64,000 nt of DNA from JAZDCZ01 sp046757925 (GTDB taxonomy: Bacteria; Gemmatimonadota; Gemmatimonadetes; Gemmatimonadales; GWC2-71-9): positions 109,523 through 173,522 of the forward strand of contig JBHHZE010000001.1 of NCBI GenBank assembly GCA_046757925.1. Reading direction: 5' to 3'. Position 1 is the stretch's first letter; each line of letters begins with the position of its first letter. Shown piece by piece: positions 31,626 to 40,365 of the stretch. Position numbers and translations under genes: made by a program. The notes below the pieces were generated by a model that saw only the letters and a list, made by a program, of their open reading frames with translations, was not told where the DNA came from and made no database searches.

Positions 31626-32054
31626 GTGCCGAATCGAGGATTCGGGAACAGGGGCGAACTACCCCTCAGTGCCGACATCAACGTGACCTCGCTGGTCGAT
31701 GTTGCATTCGTCTTGCTCATCATCTTCATGATCACCGCGCCCATCATGCAGGGGGGCGTGGATGTCGAGTTGCCACGGGGTGAGGCCCGCCCGATCCAGC
31801 CCAAGGAAGGTCTCAACGTGACCGTGAACCAGGAGGGGCGGATATTTGTGGGCGACGACAAGAGCTCCCTCTCGTACCAGGAGTTTCGCACCACATTCAA
31901 AGCGCTGGTCGATCGGCGGAAGCCAAACGGTGTATATCTCCATGGCGATAGGCGTGCCGACTACGGAGACGTAGTGCGCGTCCTGGCGGTGATACAGGCG
32001 GCGGGGATCGAAGGGGTGGGAATAGTCTTGCAAGATGAGGAAATACGTCGGTGA
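31626..32054 (+). CDS. tolR: TolR/ExbD-type motor protein
   Basis: A 142-aa protein with one N-terminal membrane segment, SLVDVAFVLLIIFMITAPIM (about 20-39), which holds the conserved Asp of the proton path (Asp in SLVDVAF), followed by a periplasmic domain with the end pattern VRVLAVIQAAGIEGVGIV. It is the partner of TolQ. GTG 31626 lies two bases after the tolQ stop, and the gene overlaps tolA by four bases. Confidence 0.93.
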   Translation: MPNRGFGNRGELPLSADINVTSLVDVAFVLLIIFMITAPIMQGGVDVELPRGEARPIQPKEGLNVTVNQEGRIFVGDDKSSLSYQEFRTTFKALVDRRKPNGVYLHGDRRADYGDVVRVLAVIQAAGIEGVGIVLQDEEIRR

Positions 32055-32752
32055 GAGGACTGGGTCGGCCCGGAACCAAGGGAAATGTGGGCCCCCACCG
32101 TGGAACGGGCGGGGCGGTCGCGGGGAGCCTGGTTGTCCATATCGTTGCCGGTGCGTTGATCGTCTTGCCTGCCGGGGTAAGGCGGGCGATGCCGCCCGTC
32201 TACCGTGTGGATCTAGTCGCGGCTCCCAAGAGCACGCAGCAGAAACGTCGTGCCCCAGAGGTGGTGAAACGGTCGGCAGAGCAGACTGTTCCCACGCGGC
32301 GCAAGCGACGCACCTCGGTGGCCGAAACGCCGCCCCCTCCCAAACGGGATCCCAATCGCGAGCAGGAACCTGCTGCTCGCACCAACCCCGACACGTTGGT
32401 GGCGGACGCCGAACCTTCCACCGGAAGCGATCCGGCCACGGTGAATACCAGTGGTGTCGACTTCCCGTACCCAGCGTACTTGCAGAACATAGTGGTGCAA
32501 GTGTACCGCCGATGGAGTCGTCCCAAGGGCAACCGCTCTCTCAAGGCCGAGGTCCTTTTCTTCATACATCGCGACGGTTCGGTCACTAACTTTCAGTTTG
32601 TGCAGCGATCGGGGAGTTTCGCATTCGACATCGAGGCGCAGGGTGCCATCGAGGCGGCGGCGAACTCGGGAGTATTCGGGCCGCTGCCCGACGGCTATCC
32701 CTCCGACGTGCTGCCGGTGAGTTTCTTCTTCGATCCAAAATCAGCGAGATGA
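32051..32752 (+). CDS. tolA: TolA/TonB-like energy transducer
   Basis: A 233-aa protein with an N-terminal membrane anchor (GSLVVHIVAGALIVLPAGV, about 25-43), a basic and Pro-rich middle (APKSTQQKRRAPEV ... PPPPKRDPNREQEP), and a C-terminal TolA/TonB-type domain (YLQNIVVQVYRRWSRP ... SLKAEVLFFIHRDGSVTNF). It would link the TolQR motor to TolB and Pal across the periplasm. It is shorter than E. coli TolA because the long helical domain is missing, which is usual outside Proteobacteria. Confidence 0.87.
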   Translation: MRGLGRPGTKGNVGPHRGTGGAVAGSLVVHIVAGALIVLPAGVRRAMPPVYRVDLVAAPKSTQQKRRAPEVVKRSAEQTVPTRRKRRTSVAETPPPPKRDPNREQEPAARTNPDTLVADAEPSTGSDPATVNTSGVDFPYPAYLQNIVVQVYRRWSRPKGNRSLKAEVLFFIHRDGSVTNFQFVQRSGSFAFDIEAQGAIEAAANSGVFGPLPDGYPSDVLPVSFFFDPKSAR

Positions 32753-34152
32753 TGACGCTTTTGACTGACCGGTTGCCCGGAGCGGCGCGCGTGCTCCGGG
32801 CGCTACCGTTGTTCGTTCTGCTGACGATCGCCATCGATCGGGTGGTGGCCCAGGATACGATCCCGCCGATCGAACAGGGGGTGAGGCTCGGTATCACCTA
32901 CACGCCGGGAATGCGGCCCGGCCTGCTCGTGCTGGGAGGACCCCACCGAGAACTGCAAGATTCCGCACGCGCCATTCTCCGCAGGGATCTGGATTATAGC
33001 GACCGCTTCGAAATGATCGCCTTGCCCGGGGGGGACAGTTTGGTGCTTGGTGTCAGCGCCACGACCCAGGATGGTGTCCCATCAGCGGGGCAGGACGGGG
33101 CGGTGTATGAGGACTTCGTCAACTACTCGCTGTACGCGACACTGGGAGCCGATTTTGCCGTAAGCGTGCTGGAGGCGGCCGATTCCACCCTGACCGTGAA
33201 CGTCTATGACGTGCGGGGTGAAGCCGTAAGCAAGCGAGTGGCGTTGCGGGAGCCGGATGCTCACGCAGCCTCATTCAGGATGGCCGTCCACCGAGCTGCG
33301 GATGAGGTGGTGCGGGTGGCGACCGCCGAAGTGGGAGTCGCGGCGAGCCGGATTACGTTCGTGAGTCACCGGCGTCTGTATGTCATAGATTCGGACGGTT
33401 ACGGTCGTACTGTTCAGGCTCCCGACAGTGTGGCGGCGTTCTCTCCCGCGTGGTCTCCGGACGGATCGAGATTGGCGTACACGGATTTCAAGCACGGGAA
33501 CATCAGGCTCCGCGATCTCACAACGGGTACCGAGTCCACTATTCCTGGTACTGATCAGTACATGAATTACGGGGCAATATTCTCGCCCGACGGCTGGAGC
33601 CTGGTGTTCAGCCGCAGCTGGGATCAGGGAACCGACCTCTTCGCATATAACCTTGCGCGGGACTGTTGTTTACAACGCTTGACGGTGGGTCGGTTTTCCG
33701 ATAACCTTTCACCTGCATTCAGCCCGGATGGGCGTCGAATCGCGTTCGAGTCGACTCGTTCTGGGCTCGCTCAGATATACGTCATGGCTGCGGACGGGAC
33801 CGATCAGGAGTTGTTTGCCCCATTCGACTACGGGGTTACGGGAGACTCGCACAGCCCGACGTGGTCGCCCGACGGGTTGAAGGTTGCATTTCATCGCACG
33901 GTGGCGGCAAGTCCGCAGATATTCGTAATGGATGCGCGGACTAGGACCGTCCGACAGCTGACGAGCTTCGGGCGCAACGAAGATCCGTCCTGGGGGCCGG
34001 ACAGCAGGCATTTGGTCTTCAAGTCGAGCAGGACGGGATCGTCGCAGGTGTGGGTGATCGATACAGAGACCGGACGTGTGCGCCAGCTGACCAGAATAGG
34101 TGGTACGAGGTTTCCCAAATGGTCTCTCCGAATGGAGAGGCCCGGCAATTGA
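32749..34152 (+). CDS. tolB: Tol-Pal periplasmic protein TolB
   Basis: A periplasmic protein, 467 aa, with a signal peptide (LPLFVLLTIAIDRVVAQ), an N-terminal TolB domain (about 35-190) and a C-terminal six-bladed propeller made of PD40 repeats: FSPAWSPDGSRLAYTD, YGAIFSPDGWSLVFSR, LSPAFSPDGRRIAFES, HSPTWSPDGLKVAFHR, EDPSWGPDSRHLVFKS. TolB binds Pal and regulates its link to peptidoglycan. ATG 32749 overlaps the tolA stop. Confidence 0.95.
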   Translation: MMTLLTDRLPGAARVLRALPLFVLLTIAIDRVVAQDTIPPIEQGVRLGITYTPGMRPGLLVLGGPHRELQDSARAILRRDLDYSDRFEMIALPGGDSLVLGVSATTQDGVPSAGQDGAVYEDFVNYSLYATLGADFAVSVLEAADSTLTVNVYDVRGEAVSKRVALREPDAHAASFRMAVHRAADEVVRVATAEVGVAASRITFVSHRRLYVIDSDGYGRTVQAPDSVAAFSPAWSPDGSRLAYTDFKHGNIRLRDLTTGTESTIPGTDQYMNYGAIFSPDGWSLVFSRSWDQGTDLFAYNLARDCCLQRLTVGRFSDNLSPAFSPDGRRIAFESTRSGLAQIYVMAADGTDQELFAPFDYGVTGDSHSPTWSPDGLKVAFHRTVAASPQIFVMDARTRTVRQLTSFGRNEDPSWGPDSRHLVFKSSRTGSSQVWVIDTETGRVRQLTRIGGTRFPKWSLRMERPGN

Positions 34153-34185
34153 ACTTGACCAGAGAACCATGAGCTTGGAGTGACA

Positions 34186-34818
34186 ATGCGTCTTACCCTC
34201 CCCATTTCGTTGGGCATCACAGCCATTCTAATCGCGACCGCTTGTGGTGGTGGCCCGCCGCCTGAGCCGGTAGTACCTCAACCGGATCCCGATTCCATCG
34301 CGCGCGAGCGTGCGCGCGCCGACTCAATCGCGGCCGAGCGCGCCCGCGTCGACAGCTTGCGACGCGTACGTGAGCGGGAGGAGCGTGTGCGCCGTCAGCG
34401 GACCGCCGACTCCTTGGCTGCGATCCGCCGCGAGACCGAAGCCGTTCGCGAGATGCTTGCCAGGAGAGTCCACTTCGATTTCGACAAGTCGGCGATCCGC
34501 CCAGGCGAGGACACTGAGGTTTTGGAGCAGAAGCTCGCGATCTTGCAGGCCAATCCCGGCCTCACTATCGAGATCACCGGGCATTGCGACGAGCGGGGCA
34601 CCGATCAGTACAACATCGCGCTGGGTAACAGGCGGGCGGTTTCGGCCCGAAAATTCCTGACCGACCACGGCATTTCCGAGTCGCGCATTACGGTTCGGTC
34701 GATGGGTGAGGAACAGCCGGTCGATCCGGGGCATACCGAGGAGGCGTGGGCTCAGAACCGACGGTCGGAATTCACCATCACAGGCGGGGGCTCGGCCCTC
34801 AAGCGTCCCGGGATGTGA
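34186..34818 (+). CDS. pal: Peptidoglycan-associated lipoprotein Pal
   Basis: A lipoprotein, 210 aa, that joins the outer membrane to peptidoglycan. The signal peptide ends in the lipobox ATAC, followed by a Pro-rich segment and a highly charged helical stretch (RERARADSIAAERARVDSL and on to about 90) not found in E. coli Pal. The OmpA-like domain runs from HFDFDKSAIRPG to the end, with the peptidoglycan-binding ITGHCDERGTDQYNIALGNRRA. ATG 34186 follows GGAG by five bases; a GTG at 34180 is also in frame. Confidence 0.94.
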   Translation: MRLTLPISLGITAILIATACGGGPPPEPVVPQPDPDSIARERARADSIAAERARVDSLRRVREREERVRRQRTADSLAAIRRETEAVREMLARRVHFDFDKSAIRPGEDTEVLEQKLAILQANPGLTIEITGHCDERGTDQYNIALGNRRAVSARKFLTDHGISESRITVRSMGEEQPVDPGHTEEAWAQNRRSEFTITGGGSALKRPGM

Positions 34819-35606
34819 GATCGCTTGGTTACTTGGCAGTAGCGTGCGTCACCCTCAGCGCTTGTGCGCTCAAGGGCGACGTTCGCCGGGTTGAAAACGA
34901 GGTGCAGCAACTCCGGGCGGAAATGGCCCGCGCAGATTCTGCGCGGGCCGATTTCCTTGACGTCACGTTCGAACAGATCATCGCGCTGCAGCAGGAACTG
35001 ATGGATTCGGTGCTGGTCCAAAGCGGGCGGCTAGCGGCGTTCCAAGGGCAGGCACGCACCGACATGACCGAGGTGTTGCGCCTGCTGGTCCAGACCCAGG
35101 AGCTCACGGGTCAGAGCCAGCAGAGGCTGTCCGAATTGCAGCACCGGTTGGAGGAGCGAGAGCGCACTCCTGTCATTGCGACACTGCCCGCCGGTGGTGA
35201 CACTTCGGGCGTTGCCACACCGCCGGGTGACCTGCCGAGCGCCGACGAAATGTACAACGTCTCGATCCAACAGCTGCGGCGGGGAAGCGTTCAGACGGCC
35301 CGCCAGGGGTTCCAGTTATTGCTCGCAACTTATCCGACCGATCCACGTGCCGGAGATGCGGTTTTTCACATCGGAGAGTCGTGGGAACGTACCGATCCGG
35401 ATTCGGCGGCGAGTGCCTACGAAATGGTTGCTCAGCGCTTCCAAGATTCGCCGCGCGCTCCCACCGCTCTGTATCGACTCGGCTTGTTGGCCGAACAACG
35501 AGGGGACCTGGACGCCGCAAAGGTGTATTACACCCGGGTAGTCAGCGGGTACCCCCGGTCGGACGCTGCTGAACTGGCCCGTGCCAAGTTGAATCCGGGC
35601 CGCTAG
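34815..35606 (+). CDS. cpoB: Cell division coordinator CpoB/YbgF-like lipoprotein
   Basis: A 263-aa protein with the order expected of CpoB: N-terminal coiled coil (VRRVENEVQQLRAEMARADSARADF and on to about 135), a Gly/Thr/Pro linker, then a C-terminal TPR domain (YNVSIQQLRRGSVQTARQGFQLLLATYP, HIGESWERTDPDSAASAYEMVAQRFQ, YRLGLLAEQRGDLDAAKVYYTRVV). Here it starts with a lipoprotein signal (MRSLGYLAVACVTLSAC), unlike the soluble E. coli protein. GTG 34815 overlaps the pal stop. CpoB ties outer-membrane constriction to septal wall synthesis. Confidence 0.9.
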   Translation: MRSLGYLAVACVTLSACALKGDVRRVENEVQQLRAEMARADSARADFLDVTFEQIIALQQELMDSVLVQSGRLAAFQGQARTDMTEVLRLLVQTQELTGQSQQRLSELQHRLEERERTPVIATLPAGGDTSGVATPPGDLPSADEMYNVSIQQLRRGSVQTARQGFQLLLATYPTDPRAGDAVFHIGESWERTDPDSAASAYEMVAQRFQDSPRAPTALYRLGLLAEQRGDLDAAKVYYTRVVSGYPRSDAAELARAKLNPGR

Positions 35607-35635
35607 TGCAATAGGCGCGTCCGGCGCACTCCTTG

Positions 35636-38600
35636 ATGACTAAGAAGCACTCCAGGGCCGAGATGCCCTTCCTTGACCATCTCGAGGAACTGAGGTGGCA
35701 CATCCTATGGAGCCTCGCCGCTCTCGTGGTAGGTTCGGCGATCGGGTTCTTCGGGGTACAGCACTTCGACGTGCTCGCGCTGCTCAAGGCCCCCATCGCA
35801 CCGTTCTTGCCCGACGGAAAGCTGTTCGTAACCCGCCCGACAGAGGCGTTCTTCATCACGCTCAAGCTCGCGCTCTTGGTCGGGGTGGTGCTGGCCGCCC
35901 CTATCATCGTTTGGCGCATCTGGTCGTTTCTTTCGCCGGCGCTCTACGAGCACGAGAAGCGACACGTCGTTCCAGCGCTGCTTGCCGGGATCGGATTGTT
36001 CATCGCCGGCTCGTTGATGGCCTATCTCTGGGTCTTGCCGGCGGCGCTCAAGATATTCTTCTCGTTTCAGCGGGCGGACCTGGAGTTCATCATTACGGCC
36101 AACGAATACTTCAGCTTCGCCACGCAAATAATCCTCGCCTTCGGGATCATGTTCGAACTGCCGGTGTTCATGGTGTTCTTGGCAGGTATCGGACTCGTGG
36201 GACCCTCGGCGTTTGCCAAGAACCGGCCCTTTGCCCTGGTGATAGCGGCGATTCTCGCGGCCATGCTCACGCCGCCCGACGTGGTGTCGATGCTGATGTT
36301 GATGGCACCGATCGTTCTGCTGTACGAGGTCGGCATCATGGTCTCCCGGGTGGTGTGGAAGAGACGGATCAACAACACGATTGCAGGTGCCATGCTGATC
36401 ATGTGCTTATTGGGTGGCGCGTCGTCACTCAGTGCTCAGGGTGGCCAACCGCCGCCGCCTCCTCCGGAGGGGCAGGCTAAGGCCCCACAGGATACACTCC
36501 CTCAGCCGGTCGATACTGCTGCTGCCCGCAAACTTGGACTTCCCACTCAACCCTCCCGCTCTTTCCCACCCGCCGATTCGATCATGCAAGCGTTAGCTGG
36601 TCTGAGCGGCTATGGAATAACGCGCTACGCCGCCGATAGCCTGGCACTGTTGGCTCGGACCAGTGCGATCGCTTTGAATGGGGATGCCCTGGTCGAGCGG
36701 GAAGGAAGCACGCTGGAAGCCGATTCAGTGCTGTTCCTCCAGGCCGAGTGCAGGATGCTGGCGGGTGGAGAGCCCAAGGTGTTCGACAGCGAGACCGTGC
36801 TCGTGGGAGGCGGGATGACGTACGATACCTGCCTAAGGCGCGGGATAGTCTCCAAGGGACTCACGAGATTCAACCAACAGGGAGTGGACTGGTATCTGCG
36901 CGGTGAACTGGCTGTCGACTCGGCATCGACGCGTATGTATGCCGCACACAGCAACGTCACCTCGTGTGATCTCCCCACGCCGCACTATCACTTCGAGGCG
37001 CACAATACTAAGTGGGTGTCCAACAACTTGCTCGTTGCACGGCCAGCCATCCTGTATGTGCGGGATGTCCCCATATTGTGGCTGCCGTTCATGTTTCAGG
37101 ATATGCGCCTTGGCAGGCGCAGCGGCATTCTGGTCCCGCGATTCGGCATCAACGACCTCGTCCGGCCCAGCAGCGGGTACCAGCGCCATGTGACGAATAC
37201 CGGCTACTACTTCGCAATCAACGACTACATGGATCTTCAGGCGTCAGTAGACTGGTTCTCCGGAAACTTCGTGGCGCTCAACGGGCAGTTCCGGTACCGC
37301 TGGCTCAACCAGTTCATGTCAGGCAACCTCGCCCTATCGCGGATTTTCGAGTCGGGCGTGGATGGAGGGCCAGGTGCGAGATCGATGCGGCTTCAGTGGA
37401 CCCACCAGCAGAGTTTCGATCAGCGCACCAGCTTGAACGCCAACGTCGACTTCGCCACGAGTTCGCGGGTTGTGCAACGGAACTCGGTTGACCCACTGGT
37501 CCAGACTGCCACGCTAGGTAGCAGGATCAACTTCAACAAGAGATATGACTGGGGTACCGTTACCGCCGGTGGGAGCCGCACCCAGGATCTGAGCAACAAC
37601 ACGGTGAGCCAGACGCTGCCGAACCTCAGCATTTCACCGGTACCGATCAACCTGAGTGAGAGCGTGACCTGGTCGCCGTCATTCGCTTTGACTCGGACAC
37701 AACGCCTGAGTCAGCGGCCGGGCATACCGCTGCTGTCGGCGCCGAGCGGGCAGACGGAAACCGTAGATTCGTTGTTCCCCGACCAGCGTAGCCTGTCAGT
37801 GCGGTTCAACACGCCGCTGCGCATCGGCCCGTGGAATCTGCAGAACGACTTCACGTTCAACGATTTCAGATCGAACCGACCACCGCCGCCCATCACTATC
37901 GTCGATCCCAACGATTCCACCCAGATAACGACGCGGTTTTTCGGCGAGGATTTCAACTCATCCCTAGACTGGAACACGGGAATCAATCTACCCATCCTGT
38001 TCCCCAGTACGTGGAAATTGCAGCCTTCGGTGGGTATTCAGAACAAGACAGCCGGGCCTTTCATGATCCGCAATCGCTTTTCCGACGGTCGGTTCGTGAG
38101 CCAGGGCAAGCGGCTCTCTTTCTCCGCTAGCTTGTCCCCCACGTTTTTCGGATTCCTGCCGGGCGTGGCCGGGCTCGCCCGCATCAGACACGCGATATCT
38201 CCGCGCATAAACTGGAATCTCAGGCCGTCGGCCACGGTGCCAGAGGCCTATGCCCAGGCGGTTGCAGGCCCCGGCGGCAATTTTCAGCGGAAAAGTCCCA
38301 CGACCCACACAATTAGCATCGGTCTGTCACAGACCTTCGAGGGCAAGCTCAAGAGGTCTCCCGACGATACCACGTCCGATCCAAGATCCGCCCCCAAGAT
38401 CAAGGTGTTACGGATCCAGACTTCTTCGATACGGTACGATTTTGAACAAGCGAAGAAGCCCGGTCGCAACGGTTGGCAGACCCAGTCGTTGCAGAACACC
38501 TTCACCAGCGATCTGCTGAGGGGGTTCACCCTTTCGACGTCGCACGATCTTTGGGATGGTCCGGTGGGTTTCGACAGTACGTCCTTCGATCCGTTTCTGA

Positions 38601-39154
38601 CCTCCGTGTCAGCCCGCTTCAGCCTGACCGGCGCTACACTCACCAACGTGTTGGCACTGTTCACGGGCGGCGAGACCAAGGCCGAGCCGGAGGAGGACCT
38701 CGATGAAGAGGACGACTTGTTGCAGCCACAGGGTACGGCGACAGGCCCACCGCGCGGACTCGATCCGGCGATCGACCGGTTGGGAGCGCGGCGCCTGCCG
38801 GGCCGCGGTTTTCGCGCCTCGATCACCTACGACGACAAACGCAGGAGACCGCGCAAGACCTCGGACTCGACGGTGATCAATACGCCGGCGCAGCGCACGG
38901 TCGGCTTGCAGGTGGGTTTTTCGCCAACTCCGAGCTGGTCGGTGTCGTGGAATACGCAGTACAACGCCACGACCAAGAACTTCGGCCAGCACATAGTTAG
39001 GCTGGATCGTGAGATGCATCGCTGGCGTGCTACATTCTCGTTCATAAAGGCCCCCAACGGAAACTTTGCGTTCAACTTCTTTATCACGCTGACCGATCAG
39101 CCGGAGCTCAAGTTCCAATACGACCAGCGCACCGTGCGACAGGGAGGTCGCTGA
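35636..39154 (+). CDS. tatC-lptD: TatC-LptD fusion protein
   Basis: One uninterrupted frame of 1172 codons holds two whole proteins. Residues 1 to about 248 are TatC, the Tat translocase core, with six membrane segments and signatures HLEELRWHI, WRIWSFLSPALYEHEKR and FGIMFELPVFMVFLAG. At about 253-270 comes a second hydrophobic stretch, MLIMCLLGGASSLSAQ, which looks like a signal peptide ending in AxA-type SAQ. A Pro-rich linker (about 273-330) follows, then LptD: an OstA-like N-domain (to about 470, with LVARPAILYVRDVPILWLP) and a beta barrel to the C-terminus. LptD inserts lipopolysaccharide into the outer membrane. No stop lies between them; ATG 36392 could be a restart for lptD. See findings. 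Confidence 0.88.
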   Translation: MTKKHSRAEMPFLDHLEELRWHILWSLAALVVGSAIGFFGVQHFDVLALLKAPIAPFLPDGKLFVTRPTEAFFITLKLALLVGVVLAAPIIVWRIWSFLSPALYEHEKRHVVPALLAGIGLFIAGSLMAYLWVLPAALKIFFSFQRADLEFIITANEYFSFATQIILAFGIMFELPVFMVFLAGIGLVGPSAFAKNRPFALVIAAILAAMLTPPDVVSMLMLMAPIVLLYEVGIMVSRVVWKRRINNTIAGAMLIMCLLGGASSLSAQGGQPPPPPPEGQAKAPQDTLPQPVDTAAARKLGLPTQPSRSFPPADSIMQALAGLSGYGITRYAADSLALLARTSAIALNGDALVEREGSTLEADSVLFLQAECRMLAGGEPKVFDSETVLVGGGMTYDTCLRRGIVSKGLTRFNQQGVDWYLRGELAVDSASTRMYAAHSNVTSCDLPTPHYHFEAHNTKWVSNNLLVARPAILYVRDVPILWLPFMFQDMRLGRRSGILVPRFGINDLVRPSSGYQRHVTNTGYYFAINDYMDLQASVDWFSGNFVALNGQFRYRWLNQFMSGNLALSRIFESGVDGGPGARSMRLQWTHQQSFDQRTSLNANVDFATSSRVVQRNSVDPLVQTATLGSRINFNKRYDWGTVTAGGSRTQDLSNNTVSQTLPNLSISPVPINLSESVTWSPSFALTRTQRLSQRPGIPLLSAPSGQTETVDSLFPDQRSLSVRFNTPLRIGPWNLQNDFTFNDFRSNRPPPPITIVDPNDSTQITTRFFGEDFNSSLDWNTGINLPILFPSTWKLQPSVGIQNKTAGPFMIRNRFSDGRFVSQGKRLSFSASLSPTFFGFLPGVAGLARIRHAISPRINWNLRPSATVPEAYAQAVAGPGGNFQRKSPTTHTISIGLSQTFEGKLKRSPDDTTSDPRSAPKIKVLRIQTSSIRYDFEQAKKPGRNGWQTQSLQNTFTSDLLRGFTLSTSHDLWDGPVGFDSTSFDPFLTSVSARFSLTGATLTNVLALFTGGETKAEPEEDLDEEDDLLQPQGTATGPPRGLDPAIDRLGARRLPGRGFRASITYDDKRRRPRKTSDSTVINTPAQRTVGLQVGFSPTPSWSVSWNTQYNATTKNFGQHIVRLDREMHRWRATFSFIKAPNGNFAFNFFITLTDQPELKFQYDQRTVRQGGR

Positions 39155-39159
39155 CTGTC

Positions 39160-39178
39160 GCGGCCCCCGAAGGGCCGC
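39160..39178 (+). terminator. GC-rich stem-loop after lptD
   Basis: A perfect seven-pair stem GCGGCCC/GGGCCGC with a five-base CCGAA loop begins six bases after the lptD stop. No T-run follows, so it is a candidate terminator or mRNA 3' stabiliser of the tol-lptD operon. Confidence 0.5.
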
Positions 39179-39317
39179 ACATTGTCTCAAAACGAGGACA
39201 AGGTGGCGCTCGAATCCATTGGTAAGATCTTGTCAAATAAGATGTTACACCGGTGGATCGGGTTGGCACGCGATCTGCCCTTCGGCATTGCGGAATGCTT
39301 ACAGCCGGGAGAGTCAG

Positions 39318-40217
39318 ATGAAGCGCGGAATATTCGTTCTCGTGTTGAGTGGGCTCGCCGTGGGATGCGGCAGCGATTCGGTTGACGATGTTGCGCTTAC
39401 GATTCTGGATGCGCCCGCCAGTTTGACAACGACCAGTCTGAATGGCGCTATTCATCTTGCGTGGGCGGACAATTCGTTCGCAAACGCACCGGCAAACGCA
39501 TTCCTGCAGTATCGTGTCTACAGCACGGGCTTCTCCATCGATGACGGTTTGTGTGACGCGACGTTCGATCTCGAAGGAACGACCATCGCGCCGGAGTTCG
39601 TGGTTGGGGCGCTGACCAACGGTATTCCGCGGTGCTTTGGTGTGACAGCCGAGAGTGTAGACGGTGGTGAGAGCGACTTCTCGCCGGTATGGGCCGACAC
39701 ACCGCGGCCCGACGCTCGCAATGTTCTGATCTTTGCGATCCAGGCCGGGCCAACCGAGAGTGGTTTCCGGTTCTTCCAAGACGTGGACGGCAACGGCCAG
39801 GTTGGCGCGCTCGAGCTGGGCGCAGTGGCCGATGGCAACCGCTCGGACATCGATTTCTGGGTGGACCGGGATGTGAACGGCGACTTCTTCATGGTACCTC
39901 AGCGGGCCGGAACGGAGATCCTGCTGTACGATCCGGACCCGCTCGAAGATCTGACGTCGATCGACTTCGCGCCCGACAGCGGATACAGCCGCGATGCGAT
40001 CCAGGCGCTGCCAAGGTTTGGCTACGTGTTCCGGATGGATGGGGGCGATGGGTTCGCACGCTTCGGCGCGATACGGATAACCCACGTCGGCAAAGACTAC
40101 ATGTTGTTCGACTGGAGTTACCAGACCGATCCGGGCAACCCCGAACTGTCGATACACGGGGGTGCAGGTGTCGCGGTTGACGAGAGATTGGTGGTGCCAG
40201 CGCCCAATCGGCGTTAG
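39318..40217 (+). CDS. Putative lipoprotein, function unknown
   Basis: A 299-aa predicted lipoprotein: MKRGIFVLVLSGLAVGC is a signal peptide with lipobox AVGC, followed by an acidic stretch. Residues about 25-130 resemble a fibronectin type III-like fold (ASLTTTSLNGAIHLAWADNS ... YRVYSTG ... FGVTAESVDGGESDFSPVWADT), and a DVDGNGQV segment near 157 looks like a calcium-loop-like turn. I do not recognise the rest. It stands alone between the lptD operon and hut, with 163 bases upstream. ATG 39318 follows GGGAGAG; the frame is open to 39219, but that part has no signal peptide. Confidence 0.78.
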   Translation: MKRGIFVLVLSGLAVGCGSDSVDDVALTILDAPASLTTTSLNGAIHLAWADNSFANAPANAFLQYRVYSTGFSIDDGLCDATFDLEGTTIAPEFVVGALTNGIPRCFGVTAESVDGGESDFSPVWADTPRPDARNVLIFAIQAGPTESGFRFFQDVDGNGQVGALELGAVADGNRSDIDFWVDRDVNGDFFMVPQRAGTEILLYDPDPLEDLTSIDFAPDSGYSRDAIQALPRFGYVFRMDGGDGFARFGAIRITHVGKDYMLFDWSYQTDPGNPELSIHGGAGVAVDERLVVPAPNRR

Positions 40218-40353
40218 CGCGGGAGTGCAGGTGTAGGACGTTCGGCCGCCTAAGCCCGCTCCACTCGCCCACGTAGCCCTCCCAGCTCGGTAGAATCCTG
40301 CCGGCACCCACTCCACTTGGCCACGCGCCAATCCCCTTTTCAACGCGCTTCTC

Positions 40354-40359
40354 TATATT
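40354..40359 (+). promoter_or_regulatory. Possible -10 box for a leaderless hutH transcript
   Basis: TATATT lies six bases before the hutH ATG at 40366, which would place the transcription start at or next to the start codon. No -35 match and no ribosome site are seen upstream, which agrees with a leaderless message but is weak evidence on its own. The rest of the 148-bp gap holds nothing else I can name. Confidence 0.3.
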
Positions 40360-40365
40360 CCTGGC

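Noticed and set aside
39108..40343. Minus-strand frame of 411 codons over lptD end and the lipoprotein gene
   Set aside because: The plus strand has a lipoprotein with signal peptide and ribosome site; the minus frame has neither and crosses a stem-loop.
40218..40365. Another heptad repeat array before hutH
   Set aside because: GGGAGTGCAGG and CCACTC strings are present, but no run of three or more in-phase heptads can be read, so chance is likely.
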